This document shows, piece after piece, positions 23,811 through 33,221 of a DNA stretch of 39,891 bases. The notes below the pieces were generated by a model, which did no database searches, was not told the DNA's origin, and worked only from the letters and a program-made list of their open reading frames with translations. This DNA is from Heyndrickxia camelliae. GTDB lineage: Bacteria > Bacillota > Bacilli > Bacillales > Bacillaceae_C. The position numbers and the translations under genes were made by a program. Each line of letters opens with the position of its first letter. Within the stretch, counting starts at the first letter, position 1. Location: positions 1 to 39,891 of the forward strand of contig NZ_PIQO01000019.1 in NCBI RefSeq assembly GCF_002844575.1. The letters run 5' to 3'.

Positions 23811-24410
23811 ATGCAAGCAGAGGGAAATTGTGGTTTACTAATCAATTGCCAAAGTGGGCTATCGTAGCTCATATCGTGCTTATACCCTTTTATTCCTTTT
23901 AGGTGCAGGATGAATGTAAATATCGATTATTTGGGAAAGGTGTATCCATTTTCTTATTGGTGCTTGGTTTGATTCCACTCGGACTTTCTTGCTCTCCGAG
24001 ACTGTAACATAAAACTTTTAATTTGTAGAAAAGAAAGAATGCCTAAATAAATAATACTCTTTTTTGGGCGTTTCTGGATATGTAAATCTTCTAATTACTT
24101 TTGCTTTTTTGTCACAAATACATTGTTCGTTCTCATTATCATTTTTTGGTCTCCCCATTGAGAAATTACAGGAAAAGAATTTTCGGATAGAACGGTAACT
24201 TTTATGCAATAATGTTAACTTTTTATACCTACTTATTTTTATTTATATAGAAAGAGAGTCAAACGGTACTAGCCGTTAAGAGATGCCATTTTCCTCGCTG
24301 TCTGGATTTTGATTGGCGGCGTTCTTTCATCTGACCCACGCGACACCTTTCACCATGCTATTATGAAGTACTTATTCATCATTTATGGGTTGTTTCTTTT
24401 TGTGTATTAA
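23811..24410 (+). pseudogene. Decayed membrane-protein gene, fragments
   Basis: Behind an AGGAGG (14 nt before ATG 23811) a frame starts MQAEG and stops after 18 codons. One frame over, WFTNQLPKWAIVAHIVLIPF runs on through a TAG into FGKGVSIFLLVLGLIPLGL, two plausible membrane segments, and stops near 24007. A third open stretch ending at 24410 gives DAIFLAVWILIGGVL, SDPRDTFHHA and MKYLFIIYGLFLFVY. The repeated hydrophobic coding-like pieces on one strand between two terminators suggest an old inactivated membrane gene or genes. The family is not recognised. Confidence 0.3.
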
Positions 24411-24469
24411 ATCACCAAAATATATAAATGGTTTCAAGTCATACAAAAGAATAAAGAAAAGAAAAAGAT

Positions 24470-24518
24470 GGAAGACAGAGCGGGCTTGTGATTTTAATGT
24501 TGCTCGTCTTCCTTTTTT
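24470..24518. terminator. Bidirectional terminator, mainly for pncB
   Basis: GGAAGAC-A-GAGC pairs with GCTCGTCTTCC across a loop of about 20 nt, with TTTTTT on the plus side and ATCTTTTTCTTTTC on the minus side. It lies 19 bp past the pncB stop codon. Confidence 0.7.
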
Positions 24519-24536
24519 CAGGTTAGATGAGCTCTT

Positions 24537-26006
24537 TTATTTCTTAACACCGTTCGCAACCTTTTCTTTTACCTTTGCAATATTCTCCATCTTATTGTCC
24601 CAGCATTTTTGACTTAAATCTACTGGATATTCTTCTGGATTCATGGAACGCTTGTATTCCTCCCATAAAATGGCTAAATTATCTTTAACAAATTGTTGGA
24701 TATCCCTTAATTTTGGAGCTTGATAGACGAGCTTTCCGTTTACAAAAATATCATGATGCAATTCTTTTGCTTCAAAATTAGTAACAAATTTTCTAATAAA
24801 GGTATGGACCGGATGGAACATTTTTAATCTTTCTTCTAGTTCCGGCTTTTCCTCCTCCATTGCAATATAATCGCCTTCTGATTTATGGTTGATGCGGTTG
24901 ATAATTCGATAAATTTTCTTCAATCCTGGGGTCGTTACTTTTTCGGGGTTGCCAGATATTTTAATGGTATCTATCATTTCACCGTTTTCCCCTTCAATTG
25001 ATACTAATTTATAAACAGCACCTAATGCTGCTTGATCATATGCAGTAATCAGTTTGGTACCGATTCCCCATGCATCAATTTTTGCCCCTTGAGATTTTAG
25101 ATGCATAATAGTGTATTCATCTAAATCATTAGATGCAATAATTTTCGTATCTTTAAATCCTGCCTCATCCAGCATTCTTCTTGCCTCTTTTGATAAATAG
25201 GCCAAATCCCCGCTATCCAGACGAATCGCTTTAAAGTTAATCTTATCTCCAAGTTCCTTCGCTACTTGTATGGCTATTGGCACACCTGATTTTAATGTGT
25301 CATATGTATCCACTAAAAACGTACAATCTTTATGACGTTTAGCATATTTATGAAAGGCCGTATATTCATCTCTATATGCTTGAACCATCGCATGGGCATG
25401 GGTACCTGAAACCGGAATTCCAAATATTTTCCCTGCTCTCACATTGCTCGTTGCTTCAAAACCGGCGATAAACGCTGCTCTCGCGCCCCAGATTGCTGCG
25501 TCCATTTCTTGTGCTCTTCTCGTTCCAAATTCTATAGCCATATCATTGCCGATAACTTGTTTTATCCGGGAGGCTTTTGTTGCGATTAGCGTTTGATAAT
25601 TGACGATATTTAGTAGTGCCGTTTCGATTAATTGTGCCTCTGCAAGCGATGCTTCCACACGTAGAATCGGCTCATTTCCGAATACTAACTCTCCTTCTTT
25701 CATTGCCCGCAGCGTTCCGGCAAACCTCAATGTTTTCAAATATTTTAAGAAGTCCTCATGATACCCAAGTTCATCTCGCAAATAAGCAATATCGCTGTCA
25801 CTAAAATGAAAATCATTCAAGTACTCAATGATTTTTTCCAAACCTGCAAATATAGCGTATCCATTTCCAAATGGAATCTTTCTAAAATACAGTTCAAATA
25901 CCGCTTTACGATTATGAATTTGATCATCCCAATAAGTTTCCACCATGTTTACTTGATATAAATCAGTATGAAGTGCTAAGCTATCATCCACATATTTATT
26001 TACCAT
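24537..26006 (-). CDS. pncB: Nicotinate phosphoribosyltransferase
   Basis: PncB converts nicotinate and PRPP to nicotinate mononucleotide in NAD salvage, coupled to ATP hydrolysis. The 489 residues match the Gram-positive form. They open with ALHTDLYQVNMVETYW, have EFGTRRAQEMDAAIWGARAA (about 160-180), the PRPP-site SGTHAHAMVQAY with the phosphorylatable His, and later VDTYDTLKSG and IRLDSGDLAYLS. The C-terminal part, with the segment FVNGKLVYQAP, is complete. The ATG at 26006 is used because GGGAGGAAC lies just upstream; the longer TTG frame would start within that site. It is monocistronic. Hairpin array 2 lies upstream, between its promoter region and yhaN. Confidence 0.95.
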   Translation of the reverse strand: MVNKYVDDSLALHTDLYQVNMVETYWDDQIHNRKAVFELYFRKIPFGNGYAIFAGLEKIIEYLNDFHFSDSDIAYLRDELGYHEDFLKYLKTLRFAGTLRAMKEGELVFGNEPILRVEASLAEAQLIETALLNIVNYQTLIATKASRIKQVIGNDMAIEFGTRRAQEMDAAIWGARAAFIAGFEATSNVRAGKIFGIPVSGTHAHAMVQAYRDEYTAFHKYAKRHKDCTFLVDTYDTLKSGVPIAIQVAKELGDKINFKAIRLDSGDLAYLSKEARRMLDEAGFKDTKIIASNDLDEYTIMHLKSQGAKIDAWGIGTKLITAYDQAALGAVYKLVSIEGENGEMIDTIKISGNPEKVTTPGLKKIYRIINRINHKSEGDYIAMEEEKPELEERLKMFHPVHTFIRKFVTNFEAKELHHDIFVNGKLVYQAPKLRDIQQFVKDNLAILWEEYKRSMNPEEYPVDLSQKCWDNKMENIAKVKEKVANGVKK

Positions 26007-26152
26007 CTTTGTTCCTCCCAATATAAAATAAATCTTAAATCTCTCTTCCCATATTTCCCTTTTTACAATGGTCCATTCTATAATTCCTTATATTCTCTAA
26101 TGGTATAGATCTAATTTGAATATTTTTAGAAACATACATCAATGTATCTTTT

Positions 26153-26680
26153 GTAAAGGACTGGTCATTCGATAAATATTAATATATTGGTCTTTATACC
26201 CCTGCTAAAGGACAACTCACTCAATAAACATTAGCATATTGGCCTTTATACCCCTCTTAAAGGACAATTCACTCTTTAAACTTTAACGCATTGGCCATTA
26301 TAAGCCTTCTATAGGACAACTCACTCGATAAATTTTAGCGTATTGGCCTTTATACCTTCACTAAAGGACAACTCACTCAATAAACATTAGCGTATTGGCC
26401 TTTATACCTTCACTAAAGGACAACTCACTCAATAAACATTAGCGTATTGGCCTTTATAACCCCACTAAAGGACAACTCACTCGATAAACCTTAGCATATT
26501 GGCCTTTATAACCCTCTTAAAAGACAATTCACTCGATAAACCTTAGTATATTGGCCTTTATAACCCTCTTAAAGGACAATTCACTCTTTAAACTTTAACG
26601 CATTGGCTTTTATCCCCTTCTTATAAGACAGGTCACTCTTTAAACATTAACGTCTTGGGTATTTAATGCCTTTACATGGA
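26153..26680. repeat. Tandem hairpin array 2, 52-bp period, 9 full units
   Basis: Units begin TTGG at 26187, 26239, 26291, 26343, 26395, 26447, 26499, 26551 and 26603, exactly 52 bp apart, with degenerate partial units on both sides. Each has a left arm (TTGGCCTTTA), a 9-nt loop, a right arm (TAAAGGACAA) and an A/T-rich 23-nt linker with ACTC and TAAA. The arms pair except for one central G-A position. The units at 26343 and 26395 are identical; others differ by several bases. It lies between the end of yhaN and the start of pncB, both minus strand. It is non-coding. Confidence 0.93.
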
Positions 26681-26952
26681 GGGGTTACCCAACAACCCAT
26701 GAGGTCGTTTGCTTGTATATGTTTAAAAAAGACCGTTTTCCAATAAACCTTTTAGCTTATATGCTTTAGAACTTTTCAACATACTATCTTAAATGGGAAA
26801 GTACACTATATATATTTTATGTATTTCTTAGCGGGTTATTTGTTGAATATGGTAAATACTTCTTCTTTTGAATTTTATTTCTGATTATTGGCAATAGCTG
26901 AAAATGACTTTATATTTCACTATTAAACTTATTATATTAGAAATTATCCAGC
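26681..26952. other. Intergenic DNA between array 2 and yhaN
   Basis: This AT-rich stretch shows no gene, hairpin or repeat that I can support. With array 2 and the pncB upstream region, it makes up the roughly 970-bp gap between yhaN and pncB. Confidence 0.4.
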
Positions 26953-26980
26953 AAAAAAAGGACAGTTTTCCTGTCCTTTT
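26953..26980 (-). terminator. Terminator overlapping the yhaN stop codon
   Basis: On the minus strand AAAAGGACAG pairs perfectly with CTGTCCTTTT around GAAAA and runs into TTTTTTT. The left arm begins within the yhaN TAA stop codon (26979-26981), so the last ribosome covers the hairpin. Confidence 0.85.
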
Positions 26981-29900
26981 ATACAGTTACGGTATTTAAT
27001 TCTGTTAACTGATAAGCTGTTTCAGTGCTAATTCCCCTCATTAACTCTAAGATGCGATAATGATGGGTAAAGAAGATAATTTGAGTTTGGTTTGATAGTT
27101 CTAATAAAATTTTTAATGTTTCCTTCGAACGTACATCATCAAAATGAACAAGAATGTCATCGACAATAAATGGGATGGGTTCATTTTCTCTTACATAGTT
27201 TTCTATGCTGGCAATTCGTAAAGCTAAATAGAGCTGATCTGTTGAGCCATCACTCATGCCGGAGACTTCTACTCTTTCACTTTGATTGCGAACTCCCATA
27301 ATGACTGGCTGATCCTTTTTGTCATACTCTACGGTTAATCCATCAAAGGAGCCTAAGGTTAAGCGTTGGAAGATTTCACTTGCCCGGCTTAAGATAGGAC
27401 TTTGATTACTTTCACGGTAAAATTCGATGCCTTTTTGCAGTAGGATAGATGCCAATTTGTATGTGATGTACTCTTCTGTATAATTTGCAATAGCTGCTAA
27501 CTTACTTTGTTTTTCCTCTGCAGCCTTTACCGACTCAAAATTTGCACCTTCTATCTTCACCATATACTCGTTTTTGACAACGCCATGGGCTTGTTCCATT
27601 TCCGAACGGGTTTGATCCAACTCTTTTAATTGCTGTTGAATTTCCTGAAGCTCCATTTCTAATGTATCTTTATTGGCAAGGTTCGCTTCCTCTAGCAGCT
27701 CCTCTAACATGCGGCCATTTCCAAGCTCAATCAATTGTTCTTCAATCTGTTGGATTTTTTCTTGGATATCACACTTTTGTTTAAAAGCGGATTCGATTTT
27801 TTCCAATTCTTCGATAGAATCACAGCCTGCCTGTGTAAGCAATTGTTCTAAAACTTTCATTGCATCTGACAGTTGCACCTCTGCTGTTTTTATCTTCTCT
27901 TTTGCTTGAGCTATTTGATTATTTAAATTGATCTGCTTCTCATTGGCAAGTATTGCTTTTTGAAGGGCATCATACATCTCCATCACAGCGAGGTCCATTG
28001 AGTATGGCACTAGATTGGTTGTAATGGTTTGATGGATGCTTTTCACACTAATTTCAAATGCTGCAATTCGTTCCTTTATAGCATTGATAACTTTTTCTGT
28101 CTGTTTGAGTTCATCATATTGATCAACACATGCTTCAAATGTCTCGAGTAGTTCTTTTACAACATTAGGAGACGCATCCATTGAAATACTGAGCTTTTCA
28201 ATGGATTTTTGCCAATTTGCTTGCCAATTATTTAAAGACAGCGTTGCCCGCTTCTTTTTATCATTAGCATGGTCAAGCTTCTCTGCAATGATTTTTAACG
28301 TTTCCTGTACATTATCCCGTTTATTTTTCTCTTCGGTTAATCTCCTTCTCGTTTGTTCGGCGACACCTAGTAGTTCCTCAAGACTAGAAGTTTCAACGGT
28401 CGTTCCAAAAGCAGTTAATGTTTTTTCCAATAATGCAATGAACATCGCCTTTTTGTCATTCAACTCTTTTAATTGCATCGAGGTTATTTGCTTTTTATGA
28501 TTTAAATCGAGAATGGCATTATATTGTTCCAGCCATTCCAACATTTCTTCCGGTGTTAAAGGTTGTATATGTGCTGGTTGCCAGTGTGCTATCCACTGCT
28601 TATTCCAATCATCCATCTTTTTCTTTTCCACATCTAAATTAGATGTAAGCATATATATCTTATTCTTACTTGCTTCAATATCAGCTAGAAGTTTATTTTT
28701 TTCTCCGACTTTTTCTGCTTCTGTACGTAGTTTATCCGCGATGTCATCTGCTTTCCGCATGCTTTTCTCAAAGGCCATATCAATTGGAGTGCCTTTTGAA
28801 AATTGCTCTAGAGCAGTCTGATTATATTCACCGCTATTGAGCTTTTGACGGATCACAATCCACCCTGCTTCACGGTGAGTTCTTGCGCCTTCAAGCTCTG
28901 ATAATGTCGGAATGTCCGTTAGAGATTCCAGTTCACGAATTCTCTTCTCATACGTTTCAATTGCTTCCGTTTCTTCTGTAATTTTTTGACGAAGCATTCC
29001 CATTTCATAACGAATTTCTTCATATTGTTTTTGAAACTTCTTCACCGTTTCTTTTAAATTAGGAACCTTTAATTGCAATAATTCTTCACTTGACCCATCA
29101 AAAAGTGGTAGATTACGGATTAGATTTGCAAGCTGATTCTCGCATTGCCGCAATTGCTCTTGTAATTCTTTTTGAACTCTGTCTAGATTGCCTTCCGCTT
29201 TTACTTTATCGATGGCAGTTTCTAAAGATCCTAGATTTCCAATATCCTGTAAATACTGTAACACTGTTTGTGTTTTCGTTAGTTCTTTTTCAAGAGCTTC
29301 CAATTCTTCCTGTGCGTTCTTTTCGTTCGATTCTAATAAAGGCTTCTGTTCTGCCAAATCGCGAATGGTTTTCTTTAGTTCTGCGTGAATACGATATTGC
29401 TCCACAATATGAATATTATCTGTTTCACGACCAAGCTCTTTTAACATGGAAAGAATAGTTTGTTCTAATTGCCGGTATTTCCCTTCTTGAATAGGAAGCT
29501 GTTTCACGTCCTTTTGATAACTGGAGCTATCTCGATATAAGGATTCTATGAGAAACTTTTGATCCAAAATTCCTTCTGGGATAAAGATAGATTGTAATTC
29601 GCGTTCTTTCATTTGCAGCTCTTCCTCTGCATTTTTCTTGGCAGCTTTTGCAGCTTCTAATTTTTGCAAGTTTTCTTTCCGAAGCTCTTCCATTCTTTCC
29701 GGGAGGTCAGGTATATCTGAAAGCTCAGCATATTTTTCCAACATTTCTTTACGAAGTGCGATTTTCGGCAACGTTTGTTTTAATCGTTTTAATTTGCTTT
29801 CTTCTTTTGTTAATTGTTTTATATCTTCTTTTAACTTTTCTATTTCCTTCTTACCATCCAAAAATTTCCGTTCAAGCTCTTTCCAATCTTGGATTTTTAA

Positions 29901-30497
29901 TTGATTTTCGGTGATATTTTTGGTTAGATCTTTTTCTTCTCTTAATGCACTATTAATAGCTGTTTTGGATTTGTTTTTCCCATAAAGACTGCTTGTCTTT
30001 GTTTCTAACTCTTCCAGTACATTCCGAAGCACATTGATTCCTGAAGCAGCTGAAAATAGACTTTGAGCCACATTCCCATCACTTTGCAAAAGGGTTTCTC
30101 CGCCTTCTCTAAGTCGAACATGGTCCAAAGCAAACATATTCGTAAATTGCTGCTCCGTAATGCCATTTAAAAAGGCTGCAACCATTTTCTCATCAAGAGG
30201 ATTATTATTTTCGTCTAAAACCGTATTTTTTTGCCCTTTCCGTCGTGCAAATTGCAGTTTTTCCCCATTTGCTCTTTGCAGTTCTCCTTCAATTCTCAGT
30301 TTTGCATTGCTATGAAGGAAAGCATCTGCTGTTTGTCTTGGGAAGCCATATAGATAATTGGAAATAGAACGAAGTATCGTACTTTTCCCCGCTTCATTTG
30401 GGCCATATATTAAATGGAAGTTTTTATTCTCATCAAAGAACAGATGATAGTCTGTGAAATGACCGAATGCTTGTAAATTTAAATAATTAATTTTCAT
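26979..30497 (-). CDS. yhaN: SbcC/Rad50-like ATPase YhaN
   Basis: This large SMC-type ATPase (1172 aa) partners the YhaO nuclease, as Rad50 and SbcC do with Mre11 and SbcD. The N-terminal head has NLQAFGHF and Walker A GPNEAGKST at 32-40. The middle, about residues 190-1000, is dominated by long charged heptad-rich coiled coils (for example ELERKFLDGKKEIEKLKEDI). The C-terminal head has the signature-like VSGMSDGSTDQLYLALRIA, with MSDGS in place of LSGG as usual in YhaN, and Walker B PFIVDDILVHFDD. B. subtilis YhaN is about 960 aa, so the coils here are longer. Its ATG overlaps the yhaO stop codon by ATGA. Its terminator starts at its own stop codon. Confidence 0.93.
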   Translation of the reverse strand: MKINYLNLQAFGHFTDYHLFFDENKNFHLIYGPNEAGKSTILRSISNYLYGFPRQTADAFLHSNAKLRIEGELQRANGEKLQFARRKGQKNTVLDENNNPLDEKMVAAFLNGITEQQFTNMFALDHVRLREGGETLLQSDGNVAQSLFSAASGINVLRNVLEELETKTSSLYGKNKSKTAINSALREEKDLTKNITENQLKIQDWKELERKFLDGKKEIEKLKEDIKQLTKEESKLKRLKQTLPKIALRKEMLEKYAELSDIPDLPERMEELRKENLQKLEAAKAAKKNAEEELQMKERELQSIFIPEGILDQKFLIESLYRDSSSYQKDVKQLPIQEGKYRQLEQTILSMLKELGRETDNIHIVEQYRIHAELKKTIRDLAEQKPLLESNEKNAQEELEALEKELTKTQTVLQYLQDIGNLGSLETAIDKVKAEGNLDRVQKELQEQLRQCENQLANLIRNLPLFDGSSEELLQLKVPNLKETVKKFQKQYEEIRYEMGMLRQKITEETEAIETYEKRIRELESLTDIPTLSELEGARTHREAGWIVIRQKLNSGEYNQTALEQFSKGTPIDMAFEKSMRKADDIADKLRTEAEKVGEKNKLLADIEASKNKIYMLTSNLDVEKKKMDDWNKQWIAHWQPAHIQPLTPEEMLEWLEQYNAILDLNHKKQITSMQLKELNDKKAMFIALLEKTLTAFGTTVETSSLEELLGVAEQTRRRLTEEKNKRDNVQETLKIIAEKLDHANDKKKRATLSLNNWQANWQKSIEKLSISMDASPNVVKELLETFEACVDQYDELKQTEKVINAIKERIAAFEISVKSIHQTITTNLVPYSMDLAVMEMYDALQKAILANEKQINLNNQIAQAKEKIKTAEVQLSDAMKVLEQLLTQAGCDSIEELEKIESAFKQKCDIQEKIQQIEEQLIELGNGRMLEELLEEANLANKDTLEMELQEIQQQLKELDQTRSEMEQAHGVVKNEYMVKIEGANFESVKAAEEKQSKLAAIANYTEEYITYKLASILLQKGIEFYRESNQSPILSRASEIFQRLTLGSFDGLTVEYDKKDQPVIMGVRNQSERVEVSGMSDGSTDQLYLALRIASIENYVRENEPIPFIVDDILVHFDDVRSKETLKILLELSNQTQIIFFTHHYRILELMRGISTETAYQLTELNTVTV

Positions 30498-31771
30498 GCC
30501 GTTTCCACCTCAGACTGCGTCGTCAAGTAGTGTAAAATTAGCTCTTCCACTTCTTTCAGCCTTTTCGTGAGAATGGTTGGATCGGTAAAATCAAAAGCAT
30601 CTTCTCCATTTTTTAATTCATAAGGCAATGCGGACCCCAAATCTTTAAATTCTTGGAGCAAAAGCTCAAATGTTTCCTCATCTTTACTTAATTCCTCCAT
30701 GTATTCTAGGATGCTGGCAATTGGGGTGCTCTTTTCTTTCCATTCCTCAATATCAATTTGGCGGGTTGTTTCGATTTTCACCTTTTCAATCCAAATATCA
30801 CCATATCCCACTTCAAGTGCCAATGACCGTAAATTATTGATTACATGCTCTCTTTCTACTAATAACGCTTGATGTGCATCCGTTGATCCGTTGATGCGAA
30901 CTCGAATAGCTAAAAATCTGCCTTCAGAAAGTTGGTAGAGTTCCTCTAATTTTTCTCTTACCGCATCCATAACGTCCTGTACCGTTTCACAGGAAGATGC
31001 ATCAACAGAACAGACCTCCCACCTAAGTACATCAAGGGAATGATGCTCATATTGATGGATTTGACCATCCTTTACTGTCACAATCGTACATCCTTTTTTT
31101 CCTGTTTCTTTAATATGTCGACCCTGTATATTTCCTGGAAAGAGAATGACTGGATTGCTTTCATGGAGAACTTCTCTTAAGTGGATATGCCCTAATGCCC
31201 AATAATCATAGCCCTTTTCCTTTAAGTCATCTAAGGAACATGGAGCATAACTTTCATGACCCTCACGACCTGTTGCGCTCGTATGCAATAATCCAATGTT
31301 GACATACCCGTCTATTTTCGTTGGATAGTCCCTTGCAATATTTTCCGAAACCGCCCTCGATGCAAAACCTTGCCCATGTAAAGCAACATGTAATTCTTCT
31401 ATCAAAACAGTCTCGGGTTTATCAACAGAGAATTCGATAACATTTTCCGGAAGTTTTAATTCTTTCGTAATCAAATTAGCAGCGTCATGATTTCCGCGAA
31501 TGAGGAAGACCTTAATATTTTCCTTTTGTAATCGGCTCATTTGGCTAATGAAAAATAATCCTGTATTATAATCCTTCCAGTCTCCATCATATAAATCACC
31601 GGCAATAACAAGAAAAGCTACTTTTTTATCAATCGCCAGATCCACTAAATGTTGAAATGCTTCTCGGGTCGCATTACGAATTTTCTCAACTGGCGCCCCT
31701 TCATACTTTTCCAAGCCTCTTAATGGACTATCTAAATGTATATCGGCCGTATGAATAAATGTAAATTCCAA
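30494..31771 (-). CDS. yhaO: DNA repair exonuclease YhaO (SbcD/Mre11-like)
   Basis: This is a metallophosphoesterase-type nuclease (425 aa). The motifs for the two metal ions are all present: HTADIHLDSPLRGL near the N-terminus, VIAGDLYDGDW (about 58-68), IRGNHD (about 94-99) and ALGHIHLREV (about 192-201). The C-terminal half is the YhaO-type capping region that docks onto YhaN. The start is TTG at 31771, with GGGAGG 7 nt upstream, giving the family-typical opening EFTFIHTADIHLD; the longer ATG frame adds 14 residues unlike relatives. It is the first gene of the yhaO-yhaN operon, with 4-nt coupling. A yhaM gene, which follows in B. subtilis, is absent here. Confidence 0.93.
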   Translation of the reverse strand: MEFTFIHTADIHLDSPLRGLEKYEGAPVEKIRNATREAFQHLVDLAIDKKVAFLVIAGDLYDGDWKDYNTGLFFISQMSRLQKENIKVFLIRGNHDAANLITKELKLPENVIEFSVDKPETVLIEELHVALHGQGFASRAVSENIARDYPTKIDGYVNIGLLHTSATGREGHESYAPCSLDDLKEKGYDYWALGHIHLREVLHESNPVILFPGNIQGRHIKETGKKGCTIVTVKDGQIHQYEHHSLDVLRWEVCSVDASSCETVQDVMDAVREKLEELYQLSEGRFLAIRVRINGSTDAHQALLVEREHVINNLRSLALEVGYGDIWIEKVKIETTRQIDIEEWKEKSTPIASILEYMEELSKDEETFELLLQEFKDLGSALPYELKNGEDAFDFTDPTILTKRLKEVEELILHYLTTQSEVETA

Positions 31772-31869
31772 AGCTAACCCTCCCTTTATTCTAGTTTTCT
31801 TCCATTTTACCATAAGAATGGACGACTTTAAGAATTTGATAGATGAAAAATCTTCTAGTAGTTTTCAAA

Positions 31870-31894
31870 ATAAAAAGCCACCTATATGGTCGCT
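31870..31894 (-). terminator. Probable terminator of the deoxyribosyltransferase-like gene
   Basis: On the minus strand AGCGACC pairs with GGTGGCT (one central mismatch) and is followed by TTTTTATTTT, just past the stop codon of the gene at 31909. Confidence 0.45.
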
Positions 31895-31908
31895 CTTCTT
31901 ATAAATAT

Positions 31909-32349
31909 TTAAATGACTTTTCCTTCATATGGGATATACGGCATATGTAAAAAATTATAAGATGCTACCTCCTCTACTCTATTTAAGTATGCATGTAAGC
32001 TATCCGAAAGCATTAAGTTAACCGGTGAACCTTTCTCATTGATAAGTATAATAGGCTTTTGCATTGCATACGCATACCCGATTTCAAAAGCTGTACCGCT
32101 GTCGACATTGGCTCCTTCAAAATCATGGACTGCCACCACAACATCTGCTCTTCGCAAATATTTTAGATCATTATGAAAGGTCACTCTTCTCCATTCCTTC
32201 GAGCCAAATGTCAAATGCTTGAATTGATGAAATCTAGCAGAAAAAATATCTATTACATATAGATTCCTCATCAACGCATTTTCTAGCCTTTGTACTCTAT
32301 CAATCTGCTCCTGATTAAAAAAAGGGCTTGCAATGAATACACGGACCAT
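31909..32349 (-). CDS. Nucleoside 2-deoxyribosyltransferase-like protein
   Basis: The protein begins VRVFIASPFFNQEQIDRV and contains ADVVVAVHDFEGANVDSGTA followed by FEIGYAYAMQKPIILI. This is the pattern of the nucleoside 2-deoxyribosyltransferase family, where the Asp in the D-G/D-S segment and the E-x-G-Y segment bind the sugar. Members swap bases between deoxynucleosides or hydrolyse the N-glycosidic bond. The start at 32349 (146 aa) has GGAG 8 nt upstream. An ATG seven codons earlier (32370) follows AGGAGG at a loose 12 nt and cannot be excluded. It is cytoplasmic and monocistronic. A salvage or nucleotide-sanitising role is likely, but the substrate is open. Confidence 0.82.
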   Translation of the reverse strand: MVRVFIASPFFNQEQIDRVQRLENALMRNLYVIDIFSARFHQFKHLTFGSKEWRRVTFHNDLKYLRRADVVVAVHDFEGANVDSGTAFEIGYAYAMQKPIILINEKGSPVNLMLSDSLHAYLNRVEEVASYNFLHMPYIPYEGKVI

Positions 32350-32750
32350 TTTGAATTCTCCATTTCCCATCTAAGTGGACAGCCTCCTATTATCAAAATA
32401 CAATCAAAAGTGAAATCAACACATTATATGTTCTAACTAAGGCGAAATTTCATGAATAAAAAAAAGAATCTATAACCAGGATTCATAAGAATAAGCACTT
32501 AAACAATGGATGGTTGCCGAAAAAGAACAGCAACATCTGATGGAATGATCACCCCATCTCATTGAATAAAACACAGCCCCTTGCGCTCACCACATAAACA
32601 TCGTTAGCACAAAGTCATTTAGTAAACCATTCAAACTTTTTCAAAATCATTCATCTCTTATATTTTTTAAAGAATGATATGTATAAAAAAATAGGTTATA
32701 GTAAATTATAAGCAATTTACTGGATTTATTTTGTTAGAGGAGAATAAAGC
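32350..32750. other. Divergent intergenic region before yqxD
   Basis: No gene is seen in these 401 bp. Close to the right end lies a perfect inverted repeat, AGTAAATT (32700-32707) and AATTTACT (32714-32721), about 30 bp before the yqxD start codon. That is a position for an operator or a 5'-UTR hairpin. Confidence 0.45.
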
Positions 32751-33194
32751 ATGAAAATATATGTTGATGCAGATGCTTGTCCTGTTAAAAGTATTATAAT
32801 TTCGGAGGCGACCAAGACTGGTACACCTGTTATACTTGTTACTAGTTTTCCTCACTATTCATCGGAAGAATATCCCGAGGGTGTCGAAACCATTTATGTA
32901 GATACTGGCGCAGATGCCGCAGATTATCGGATTATGAAGCTTGCCGAAACAGGTGATTTAAGTATCACCCAGGATTATGGACTAGCTTCACTTGGTTTGG
33001 CAAAAGGATGTACGGTCCTACATCACAAAGGTTTTCTATATACAAATGATAATATCGACCAATTATTACAGTCACGTTATTTAAGTGCAATGGAAAGAAA
33101 AAGCGGAAAACGCACAAAAGGTCCAAAGGCCTTTACTAATGAAGACCGTGAAAAATTCAAGCAGCTTTTCAGAAAGATAATAGGTCTGGATTAA
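32751..33194 (+). CDS. yqxD: YaiI/YqxD family protein (DUF188)
   Basis: This 147-residue protein of the UPF0178/DUF188 family starts [15 protein letters not shown] and contains [35 protein letters not shown], and the C-terminal [18 protein letters not shown]. The spaced Asp residues ([22 protein letters not shown]) resemble the acidic metal site of PIN-like nucleases, and the family is often placed near that fold. No biochemical role is established. AGAGGAG stands upstream of the ATG at good distance. It is cotranscribed with tag, 27 bp downstream, which suggests a link to DNA or RNA maintenance, although B. subtilis keeps it near dnaG. Confidence 0.9.
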   Translation: MKIYVDADACPVKSIIISEATKTGTPVILVTSFPHYSSEEYPEGVETIYVDTGADAADYRIMKLAETGDLSITQDYGLASLGLAKGCTVLHHKGFLYTNDNIDQLLQSRYLSAMERKSGKRTKGPKAFTNEDREKFKQLFRKIIGLD

Positions 33195-33221
33195 AATATA
33201 CATGATGGAGGGGGAATGGTG

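Noticed and set aside
24018-24209. 63-codon minus-strand frame
   Set aside because: It has a TTG start with no ribosome binding site and lies within the decayed plus-strand region; no family recognised.
29090-29458. Plus-strand frames of 66-122 codons within yhaN
   Set aside because: They are antisense shadows of the long coiled-coil region of yhaN, without start signals.
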